A DNA stretch of 48,494 bases, taken from IMG/VR virus record IMGVR_UViG_3300020196_002263, positions 1 to 48,494 of that record, one strand, 5' to 3'. The stretch is from a virus. Position 1 is the first letter of the stretch; each line of letters opens with the position of its first letter. Below the pieces are notes generated by a model, which was not told the origin of the DNA, ran no database searches, and worked only from the letters and a program-made list of their open reading frames with translations. The position numbers were made by a program, and so were the translations under genes. Shown piece after piece: positions 23,457 through 30,754 of this stretch.

Positions 23457-24570
23457 ATTGTTGTTGGATTGCTAATGAATGATAAGCACCACTAGCAATC
23501 GAATTCCATGATGTCCCTGGAATTTGTACTGGTGATGAATATTGTGTTAGATTATTTTGTCCTAATTGTCCAAAACTGTTACCTCCCCATGCCCATAACG
23601 TACTATCGGTTTTTGTGGCAATGTTAGTTAGATAATAAGCTTGAATATTATTCCATTGTGTTCCTGGAATTTGTACTGGTGATGAATAATATGTTTGATT
23701 GTTTTGTCCCAATTGTCCACTACTATTAAATCCCCATGACCATAAAGTTCCATCAGTTTTTGTTGTTAATGACTGATAATTACTACTAGCAATCGAATTC
23801 CATTGTGTTCCTGGGACTTGAATTGGTGATGAACGATATGTTCTATCATTTTGTCCTAATTGTCCTCGATTATTACGACCCGATGTCCATAAAGTTCCAT
23901 CAGTTTTGGTTGCTAGCATATGATATCTACCAACAGAAACTTTATTCCATTGTGTTCCTGGAATTTGTACTGGTGACGAACGATTTATCGTATTATTTTG
24001 TCCCAACACTCCATTATAATTATATCCCCATGACCACAACGTTCCATCAGTCTTGGTTGCTAATAGCGATTGATAATTACTACTAGCAATGCGAGACCAC
24101 TGTGTTCCTGGAATTTGTCTTGGTGATGAATAATTTACTTTGTTGTTTTGTGCTAAATTACCATATTGATTGTATCCCCATGCCCATAAAGTTTCATCTG
24201 TTTTAGTCGCCACTGTGTGAAAAGCCCCTCCAGTAGCCAAACTCCATTGTGTTCCTGGAATTTGAACTGGTGATGAATGATATGTTGTATTATTTTGTCC
24301 TAATTGTCCAAATTGGTTTCTACCCCATGTCCATAAAGTTCCATCGGTTTTTGTCGCTAGTGTCATATAATAAGTCGCAGAAATTGTATTCCATTGTGTT
24401 CCTGGAATTTGAACTGGTGATGAACGATATGCTCTAGCATTTTGTCCTAATTGCCCAAGTCCATTACCACCCCAAGCAAATAATAAAATACTTCCAACAT
24501 AAGCATTCTGCCCACTATTGGTTAAGTCATAATGTCCACCTAGGTTCCAAGTGTTTTGTCTTATTCCCAT
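23455..24570 (-). CDS. RCC1-propeller protein, short type
   Basis: A 371-residue protein made almost only of a propeller. About 28 N-terminal residues (MGIRQNTWNLGGHYDLTNS) replace the fibre and Ig modules of the long paralogs, then seven RCC1 blades run from LFAWGGNGLGQ to LWAWGGNSFGQ. The end HSLAIQQQ would complete the last blade. The start codon overlaps the stop of the upstream 2OG oxygenase (TAATG), so propeller and enzyme are coupled in translation. A minor virion tip or distal adhesin that attaches through its N-terminal tag is the likely role. Confidence 0.82.
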   Translation of the reverse strand: MGIRQNTWNLGGHYDLTNSGQNAYVGSILLFAWGGNGLGQLGQNARAYRSSPVQIPGTQWNTISATYYMTLATKTDGTLWTWGRNQFGQLGQNNTTYHSSPVQIPGTQWSLATGGAFHTVATKTDETLWAWGYNQYGNLAQNNKVNYSSPRQIPGTQWSRIASSNYQSLLATKTDGTLWSWGYNYNGVLGQNNTINRSSPVQIPGTQWNKVSVGRYHMLATKTDGTLWTSGRNNRGQLGQNDRTYRSSPIQVPGTQWNSIASSNYQSLTTKTDGTLWSWGFNSSGQLGQNNQTYYSSPVQIPGTQWNNIQAYYLTNIATKTDSTLWAWGGNSFGQLGQNNLTQYSSPVQIPGTSWNSIASGAYHSLAIQQQ

Positions 24571-25166
24571 TAGACTTCTGCGAAGTTAATCCCGTTATCT
24601 TTCTTATTTAGTTTTGTCCATGATACAAACGAATACTTCATACCACTTTGAAGTTCACTACTATAATGCAAATGCGTCACAATGGATGGGGCAATGATCA
24701 TTGTTCCCACAGGTACATCTTTATTACTAAAATTCTGACGTGGATAAATCAGTTCACCACCAGTGTATTCATCATTCAATCTGATTGTACCAGTAATCAA
24801 GCTATCATCAGCATGAATTCTTAATGAACGTTGACTGTCCATTGAATACTTAATGATGAATGGAACTTTCCAACCAGTAAACCATTGTTCACTTGGAAGA
24901 CCAAACTTTTCATCTAGAAATGGGGATACTACACGTTTCCAGTGTTCACAATAGTTCTTATAAAACAAGTCACTGATTTGTGTAATACGTAGTTCTTGAC
25001 CATAAACAGGATCACCAGGAACACTAGAAAACCCACCAATGCTTTCTGCGATGTTAATCAGTTCTTTGCAGAATTCTGGTTTCCAGAATTCAATTGCATA
25101 CATATCATTTCCAAGATCAACTGTTCTTGGATTTTCTACACAAGCATCTAGGTAAGTATAAGTCAT
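24570..25166 (-). CDS. 2OG-Fe(II) oxygenase, procollagen-lysyl-hydroxylase-like domain
   Basis: A 198-residue oxygenase. H118-A-D120 (LRIHADDSLITGTIRL), NDEYTGGELIYPRQ, VGTMIIAPS, distal H165 or H167 (THLHYSS), and SGMKYSFVSW where K177 takes the usual Arg place. The architecture and the D-x-x-Y-x-G-G-E-L/F strand resemble the catalytic domain of P4H and PLOD proteins, which hydroxylate proline or lysine in proteins. Translationally coupled to the RCC1 gene downstream and to a transferase upstream. Confidence 0.78.
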   Translation of the reverse strand: MTYTYLDACVENPRTVDLGNDMYAIEFWKPEFCKELINIAESIGGFSSVPGDPVYGQELRITQISDLFYKNYCEHWKRVVSPFLDEKFGLPSEQWFTGWKVPFIIKYSMDSQRSLRIHADDSLITGTIRLNDEYTGGELIYPRQNFSNKDVPVGTMIIAPSIVTHLHYSSELQSGMKYSFVSWTKLNKKDNGINFAEV

Positions 25167-25831
25167 TTCAGTAGTTCATCGCATTTATCATAGAAGAGGC
25201 AATTGTAGACATTCAAACGACTTTCAAATAGATGATAGAACATATTCACACCAAGATGATTTGAATACGTTGTACCAATACCAAATTCACCACGACCTTG
25301 ACCTAAATCCCAAACTGTATTTCTTGGACGACGTTGAAAGTGTGTGGGCATATAGAATTCTACTTCAAGTCCACGCTTTTCTGCTTCAATTGTATAATAT
25401 CCACAGGTATCAGCATTGATGTGATCTGGTTGCACAGTCATTCTACCAAAGTCTTCATACATTTGTCTAGTTAAACAAAAAGCAGAAGGAGCAACATACA
25501 TGTGTTCTGGATTTTGTAGATGAGCACCAATTTGTGCATTACCCACTAACTTTCCTTTTTCTGCTTGATCAAATGTATATTCCAGTGCATATTGATTTAC
25601 TGGAATACAATCAACATCCAACAGAAGAACCGTATCACATTGCTGATTGACGAATAGTTCATTCAGTCCATAGTCAACGGCTTGTGGATGCATGACTTCT
25701 TCCCCGCGTGTTTGTGAACATAGTGGAAGAAACTGTGCTGTGTGATTGAATTTTTGAATGACTTCTTGTTGAAGTCTAATTACTTCTGGATCGATTGAAA
25801 AATTATAGAAAGTAAAAATTGCTCTTTTCAT
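25163..25831 (-). CDS. Putative GT-A glycosyltransferase with DVD motif
   Basis: A 222-residue protein. MKRAIFTFYNFSIDPEV, then CDTVLLLDVDCIPVNQ with D72-V-D74 as DxD, followed by PSAFCLTRQMYEDFG and an HINADTCGYYTIEAEKRG acceptor region. These are features of GT-A nucleotide-diphospho-sugar transferases. Sandwiched with 4-base overlaps between two 2OG oxygenases. Donor and acceptor unknown. Confidence 0.6.
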   Translation of the reverse strand: MKRAIFTFYNFSIDPEVIRLQQEVIQKFNHTAQFLPLCSQTRGEEVMHPQAVDYGLNELFVNQQCDTVLLLDVDCIPVNQYALEYTFDQAEKGKLVGNAQIGAHLQNPEHMYVAPSAFCLTRQMYEDFGRMTVQPDHINADTCGYYTIEAEKRGLEVEFYMPTHFQRRPRNTVWDLGQGRGEFGIGTTYSNHLGVNMFYHLFESRLNVYNCLFYDKCDELLK

Positions 25832-26433
25832 CGTACCTTTACATACATATTTGCTGCAATTACATAACGTGGATCCTCAGTATCTACATAATTGCTTTTA
25901 TGCGATAACCAACCAGGAAAGATAATCCAAGTATATTCCTGTGGTGCTATGCATTGATTTTGTGTTGCTTGTGCTGGTGCAGTTCTTGGATCATGAAATT
26001 CTGTACCACCCGTAGACCAATCACCAGGGACTTTTAGATAATAGACACCTGAAAGAAATGATGGGTTATGATGATGCCATGGGTTCGTTTGTGTTTGATT
26101 AAGTCCCTTCCATCCTTTATAACACCATGCACCAGAACCAGTGAATTCAAGTGCATCTTGATTACCAGTAAAACCAGGTGTTGCTTGAAGATAATTAGAA
26201 CATGCCTGATAGAATGTTTTCTTTAACTTCTGCCAGATTGGTGGTGCATCATCATGAAATAGGATTACTGATGTCTGATACTTTGGCGTAAGTTCATTAT
26301 CAGTATAGACACCATTCTCAATCAACATGTCTACACTTTGCATCATTGTGAAATGATCCTCAGGTGTAATAAAACCTTTGAAGTCAGTTCTTACAATGTT
26401 TGTTGGAAATAAACTATAAGTTTCAATATTCAT
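25828..26433 (-). CDS. 2OG-Fe(II) oxygenase, TIGR02466 / 2OG-FeII_Oxy_5 type
   Basis: A 201-residue protein. Start ETYSLFPTNIVR is the typical opening of this family. NPWHHHNPSFLSGVYYLKVP supplies H120-H122, H178 lies in IIFPGWLSHKSN, and R189 in DPRYVIAANMYV. The family is widespread in marine phages and some bacteria with no fixed substrate. ATGA-coupled to the DVD transferase downstream and overlapping the TPR-GT9 gene upstream. Confidence 0.82.
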   Translation of the reverse strand: MNIETYSLFPTNIVRTDFKGFITPEDHFTMMQSVDMLIENGVYTDNELTPKYQTSVILFHDDAPPIWQKLKKTFYQACSNYLQATPGFTGNQDALEFTGSGAWCYKGWKGLNQTQTNPWHHHNPSFLSGVYYLKVPGDWSTGGTEFHDPRTAPAQATQNQCIAPQEYTWIIFPGWLSHKSNYVDTEDPRYVIAANMYVKVR

Positions 26434-27712
26434 TTTCTACCACCTCATAAAGTCTCTCAATCGTTTTATCCCAATTATTATACTCCATCTGCTTCAATAC
26501 AGTGACGTTATCACCATACCATTTGATATCGTCAGATGCCCATGTAATGTAAGGAACTAATGGTGGAAGGACAATCACTTTTGTGCCCATTGCACCTGCA
26601 AGATGAGCAGTTGCAGTACAAGATGTAATCACCAAATCACTTTCTGCAAAGATATCATAAGTATCATTCCAGTCATGAATTAGATGACTTAAATCCCATA
26701 CTGGTGCATTTTTTGGTAGATCACTGTCTTCAATCTGTAATGAAAACAACTGACCAAACTTATCAAGATCAAGAAGTTTTTCAATTGGAACACTACGGAA
26801 TTGATCATGTTCAAACTGTGGATTGCCTTTCCAACGAATACAAATCTTCTTACGTCCTTTCGCAACATCATTCATTTCTGCAATCGGATTTGCTTTCTTT
26901 TGCAGATAAGGAAATTCCACGCCATCACAAGGACCAGATAGACCAAGAAAATAAGGTGCAGACATTGCAGGAACAAACTTTGTCCATTTGGTTCTTACAA
27001 TTTCATCGTGCAGATAAACATTTTCATATCCACATGCTTCAAACAATGACTTTGTGGATTTGGTACAAAAGATTTTCAGTGTCTTGCAATACTTCTTGAA
27101 ATGATTTGCATAGCGAATGAAGATCATTTCATCACCCATACCACCTTCAAGATAATATGCGATCGTATCTACGGTTTCACCATTCCAACGTTGTTCTTTA
27201 TCAATACCATACTTTTCTTTCAGCAACCATTCGTGTCCCCAGACTTTAAGATTTGCCCCAGCACGAATGTATTCATAACCTTTCAAGAAATCTTCATTCA
27301 GAAGAAACCATCCGTAGTTAAATGCTGCTTGTGGAATTGTATCAGCAATTGGTTGTAGAATTCTTTTACTTAAATCAAACTTACCTTGTGCAGTCGTGTA
27401 CAGGGAACGATCAATTTGCGTTAAAGGATCTTCTCTTACATCTTTTGGAAGTTTCAAAAGAAGTTTTTCTGCTTCTGGTGCTCTGCGTAGATAATAAAGA
27501 CACTTTGCCTTATTGATGATTACGCCAGGACTTTCTTGAAGTGCATTCATGCATTTCAGTGCTTCATCAAATTCTTTATCATCATGATGCAGTTTACCAA
27601 GCAGATTAAGAATTTCTGGATCTGCTTGGTGTTTAAGATATGCTTTTGCTAGTTCCTTTGCTGCCTTTGGTTCACCCTTTTCACTCAGTTCAATAATCAG
27701 TTGTGCAATCAT
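26423..27712 (-). CDS. TPR plus GT9-like glycosyltransferase
   Basis: A 429-residue two-part protein. Residues about 1-135 are helical TPR-like repeats (AKAYLKHQADPEILNLLGKL, FDEALKCMNAL, YYLRRAPEAEKLLLKL). Residues 180-429 form a GT-B transferase of the GT9 type: YYLEGGMGDEMIFIRYAN, ICIRWKGNPQFEHDQFRS, ESDLVITSCTATAHLAGAMG, PLVPYITWASDD. Start chosen at ATG 27712, two bases after the upstream stop, rather than a TTG two codons earlier. TPR domains usually recruit protein partners, so a protein acceptor is plausible. Heptosyl donor is suggested by the ADP-heptose genes further down. Confidence 0.72.
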   Translation of the reverse strand: MIAQLIIELSEKGEPKAAKELAKAYLKHQADPEILNLLGKLHHDDKEFDEALKCMNALQESPGVIINKAKCLYYLRRAPEAEKLLLKLPKDVREDPLTQIDRSLYTTAQGKFDLSKRILQPIADTIPQAAFNYGWFLLNEDFLKGYEYIRAGANLKVWGHEWLLKEKYGIDKEQRWNGETVDTIAYYLEGGMGDEMIFIRYANHFKKYCKTLKIFCTKSTKSLFEACGYENVYLHDEIVRTKWTKFVPAMSAPYFLGLSGPCDGVEFPYLQKKANPIAEMNDVAKGRKKICIRWKGNPQFEHDQFRSVPIEKLLDLDKFGQLFSLQIEDSDLPKNAPVWDLSHLIHDWNDTYDIFAESDLVITSCTATAHLAGAMGTKVIVLPPLVPYITWASDDIKWYGDNVTVLKQMEYNNWDKTIERLYEVVENEY

Positions 27713-27714
27713 AG

Positions 27715-28296
27715 TCAATACTCAGTTTTAGTACCAGCAGGTAGTCCAATGTAAGGTCTTGTATCAAACAGTTTGTTTTTATATTCTCCTTCTGCTTCAA
27801 CATAGTGCATAAAGACTTGGAACTGTGTGGTTCCTTCAAATTCATCTCTCCAATGATGAACTTTATTACCTTTATAGATTACAGCATCACCTTCACCCAT
27901 CGCAGCATGTTCTGGTTGGGCATCTTCATTCTTAAACCATAAGGGCCAAAGCGCATTATATTCTCCACCTAAAGACAGGGATACTGAATGCTCACATTCT
28001 TCACGATCTAAATGCGGAAGAAGTCCTGCACCCTTAAAATAAATCCGTGCATAGGTATAAGTTGGTAGAAGTTTTTTTCCTACTACCTGTTCTACTGCTG
28101 GAAGACACATCAACATCAACATATCAAATGCAGGGTCTCCATAAATCCCAAGTGATTTTTCTACCTGATCATCACCTTTGTTTGGAATTTGATCGTTCTT
28201 TCTCAGAAGATCAAAATAGTTTCTCAGATATTGTGCAAAAAATGGGGGAATAAATCCTTGCTTAACTTCAAAACCTTTTTCTTCGTACTGTTTCAT
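27715..28296 (-). CDS. 2OG-Fe(II) oxygenase-like protein
   Basis: A 193-residue protein. YARIYFKGAGLLPHLDREE gives H95-x-D97, YKGNKVHHWRDEF gives H147/H148, and FQVFMHYVEAEG is the last core strand. The usual Arg or Lys that binds 2-oxoglutarate is not obvious (Q160 or R150 are nearest), so co-substrate use is less certain than in its neighbours. It overlaps the upstream oxygenase by 29 bases. Two oxygenase genes in a row may act on different residues or positions. Confidence 0.68.
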   Translation of the reverse strand: MKQYEEKGFEVKQGFIPPFFAQYLRNYFDLLRKNDQIPNKGDDQVEKSLGIYGDPAFDMLMLMCLPAVEQVVGKKLLPTYTYARIYFKGAGLLPHLDREECEHSVSLSLGGEYNALWPLWFKNEDAQPEHAAMGEGDAVIYKGNKVHHWRDEFEGTTQFQVFMHYVEAEGEYKNKLFDTRPYIGLPAGTKTEY

Positions 28297-28855
28297 AAAC
28301 TTTTTTCTCTGTCTCTAACCAACTTACAAGTGAATATCTCATACCAGTTTTGACTGGATGAACTTTATGGGCAAATTCTTTATAGGATGGAAATGCTATC
28401 ATCATACCTGTTTTTGGTTTAATAGTCAAACCAAGTTGTGTAAATTCTAGTTCCCCACCAGTATAGTTATCATTCAAATAAAATAGAATTGAAATATCTC
28501 TGGGTGCAATTTTGACCCATTTCCCACCTTCAAAATTTTCACAATCATTATGCTCAATATAATGACCACCAATAGGATAGCCAAGAAATTGGGCAGGTTC
28601 AATGTTTTTAATCGTTGAATGATAAATTGGTTCCATATAAGATTTATAACAAGACATAATCGCAGAATTTAAGTTCTGCAACATTGGATATGGTATTGGA
28701 TACCATAACGTATGTCTGGTTTCTAATTCTACTTTTTCTTCACCAGAACCAATCGTTGCATTTGATGTTGATTGATTGGTTAGTTGAAGAAGTTGTTGAA
28801 TGTGTTCTTGCGGAACGATATTTGGTTGAATAATAAGAAGTTCAAAAGGGTTCAT
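28268..28855 (-). CDS. 2OG-Fe(II) oxygenase, prolyl 4-hydroxylase type
   Basis: A 195-residue P4H-like protein with all the hallmarks: H102-x-D104 (YIEHNDCENF), LFYLNDNYTGGELEF, MIAFPSYKEFAHKVHPV with distal H163, and R173 in TGMRYSLVSWLE. In characterised relatives this fold makes 4-hydroxyproline. It follows the RCC1 gene at 28862-29995 after six bases, so enzyme and propeller are co-transcribed. A fibre protein target is inferred. Confidence 0.82.
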   Translation of the reverse strand: MNPFELLIIQPNIVPQEHIQQLLQLTNQSTSNATIGSGEEKVELETRHTLWYPIPYPMLQNLNSAIMSCYKSYMEPIYHSTIKNIEPAQFLGYPIGGHYIEHNDCENFEGGKWVKIAPRDISILFYLNDNYTGGELEFTQLGLTIKPKTGMMIAFPSYKEFAHKVHPVKTGMRYSLVSWLETEKKVYETVRRKRF

Positions 28856-28861
28856 AAAGTG

Positions 28862-29995
28862 TTAATAAGAAGGTCTGACTGCTGCTGCACTATAATATCC
28901 TGCGGAGAAACTAGTCCACTGTGTTCCTGGAATTTGCTGTGGTGATGAATATCTTACTACACTATTTTGTGCGATTTCGCCATAGACATATCCAGCCCAT
29001 GCCCATAATGTTCCATCAGTTTTGGTTGCTAATGTAATACTTGCACCACAACTAGATTTAGACCACTGTGTTCCTGGAACTTGAACTGGTGATGAACGTG
29101 TTACTAGATCATTCTGTCCTAATTGACCTTCACCATTATGTCCCCATACCCATAATGTTCCATCAGTTTTTGTTAATGCTGTTTGATAAGAATATGCTAT
29201 ACTAGAAACGGAGTTAAATGACCATTGAGTTCCCGGAACTTGCACTGGTGATGAACGTGCTACTCGGTCGTTCAGTCCTAAGGAACCATAATTATTAAAT
29301 CCCCACATCCATAAAGTTCCATCAGTTTTTGATGCTCCGGCAGCATATCTTCCGCCACCAGCTAAAGAATTCCATTGTGTTCCTGGAATTTGTACTGGTG
29401 AGGAACGATTGGATGTATCATTTTGCCCCATTGCACCATTTCCATTTCTACCCCATGCCCATAGTGTTCCATCGGTTTTAATTGCATATATGTATTGGTC
29501 TCCAACACAAGTCAGGTTCCATTGTGTTCCTGGAATTTGTGTAGGTGATGAACGAAGTACTGTATTGTTCAATCCCAGTTGTCCAACATCATTATTTCCC
29601 CATACCCATAAAGTATTATCAGTTTTAGTTGCTGCTGTAATTACAGCACCCGAAGATACTTTATTCCATTGGGTTCCTGGGACTTGCACCGGTGATGAAC
29701 GTGGTACTATATCATTTAATCCCAAAGTCCCATAAGCATTATCACCAGAAATCCATAAAGTATTATCAGTTTTAGTAGCAATTATGTTATATTGACCCAC
29801 ATTAACTTCATTCCATGCGGATCCTGGAATTTGTCTTGGTGATGAACGTGGTACTGTATCATTTTGCCCTAGTTGTCCTTGGGCATTATATCCCCATGCA
29901 AACAATGCAGATCCACTAGGACGCCACCTTTCTGCATTATTCTTTGCATATTGATCCGCAAGTAACCAAACACCACTCGTCGTTGACGTAATCAT
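28862..29995 (-). CDS. RCC1-propeller protein, short type
   Basis: A 377-residue short paralog. The N-terminal tag MITSTTSGVWLLADQYAKN with a following ERW resembles that of the 30755 gene (GVW, then Q-Y and a W), a short motif I associate with small cyanophage fibre or tip proteins. Seven blades run from LFAWGYNAQGQ to LWAWAGYVYGE, ending SAAAVRPSY. One blade has an extended loop (SSIAYSYQTALTKTDG). It is placed between a hypothetical gene (four-base gap) and a prolyl-hydroxylase-like gene. Confidence 0.82.
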   Translation of the reverse strand: MITSTTSGVWLLADQYAKNNAERWRPSGSALFAWGYNAQGQLGQNDTVPRSSPRQIPGSAWNEVNVGQYNIIATKTDNTLWISGDNAYGTLGLNDIVPRSSPVQVPGTQWNKVSSGAVITAATKTDNTLWVWGNNDVGQLGLNNTVLRSSPTQIPGTQWNLTCVGDQYIYAIKTDGTLWAWGRNGNGAMGQNDTSNRSSPVQIPGTQWNSLAGGGRYAAGASKTDGTLWMWGFNNYGSLGLNDRVARSSPVQVPGTQWSFNSVSSIAYSYQTALTKTDGTLWVWGHNGEGQLGQNDLVTRSSPVQVPGTQWSKSSCGASITLATKTDGTLWAWAGYVYGEIAQNSVVRYSSPQQIPGTQWTSFSAGYYSAAAVRPSY

Positions 29996-29999
29996 AACA

Positions 30000-30722
30000 T
30001 CAACCCTTATTCAACCATTCCCAGCGCAGTCCTAAGCTTGGTGAATAATATCCAACTTTAACATCATTATTGCCTTCTGGTCTATTTGCTAGTGCTGGAC
30101 CACCTTCTCTTTCTGGAAGTGTTCCAATGACTTCTGTTCTTTCAGTTAGTTCTTTCCAACTTCCAAGTGCATCAGTCTCATCAAAAGTCAGTGCTTGTAG
30201 ACGATCAACAATCTTACCACGAAGACCTGCAAGTTTTGCTTCTTTCAGTCTAAATGCTTCGTGATTATCAACAATTCTTTGTGCAATCACAGCAGCAGAT
30301 ACACCCCTAGCAGTTGCTTCTGCTTTGATTTCAGGTGCATCAGCAGTTGGATCATCTAACAGTGCTTTTGCTTGCTCATACTTATAGACACCAGCAATCG
30401 TAGCAGATCCATGATACTTATTACCAAATAGTGCTTCACGAATGCCTCTTTCTTCTTCATAGGCATTTGCAATTCTTGCTGTTTTGATGCCTTCAAATTC
30501 ACCACGAATTGCTTCTTCAAAGTCTGCTTCTGTAACTTCAAAGATGTAATTACCTGGATTTTCTTCGGCAGTATCATCTGCCTCTGCATACATCCAACCA
30601 CCAAAATAGAACACTTCACCAATTCCTGGTAGATTTGGTCGTGTTGGTCCTTCTAGTGATCTTTCAATTTCTACTGAGATACCAGTTTTTGCATCTACTG
30701 ATAAGAACTTGAATATTTTCAT
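30000..30722 (-). CDS. Phage protein of unknown function, possible fibre-associated (DUF4376-like segment)
   Basis: A 240-residue protein. Residues about 130-185 (KAEATARGVSAAVIAQRIVD, then a helical LAGLRGKIVDRLQAL) resemble the DUF4376-like C-terminal helix found near phage tail fibre genes and fibre-assembly proteins; the similarity is from memory and modest. The first 70 residues are beta-rich (EVFYFGGWMYAEADD). It is first in a transcription unit with a perfect TATAAATA late promoter and precedes a short RCC1 gene. A fibre chaperone or accessory structural role is possible, not shown. Confidence 0.5.
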   Translation of the reverse strand: MKIFKFLSVDAKTGISVEIERSLEGPTRPNLPGIGEVFYFGGWMYAEADDTAEENPGNYIFEVTEADFEEAIRGEFEGIKTARIANAYEEERGIREALFGNKYHGSATIAGVYKYEQAKALLDDPTADAPEIKAEATARGVSAAVIAQRIVDNHEAFRLKEAKLAGLRGKIVDRLQALTFDETDALGSWKELTERTEVIGTLPEREGGPALANRPEGNNDVKVGYYSPSLGLRWEWLNKG

Positions 30723-30743
30723 CGGTATGTGAAACTTTAAAAG

Positions 30744-30751
30744 TATTTATA
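30744..30751 (-). promoter_or_regulatory. Perfect T4-type late promoter TATAAATA
   Basis: The minus strand reads CTTATAAATACTTTT 22 bases before the ATG at 30722. This is an exact match to the T4 late consensus. It would drive 30000-30722, the RCC1 gene and the six enzyme genes down to 23455. Confidence 0.7.
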
Positions 30752-30754
30752 AGT

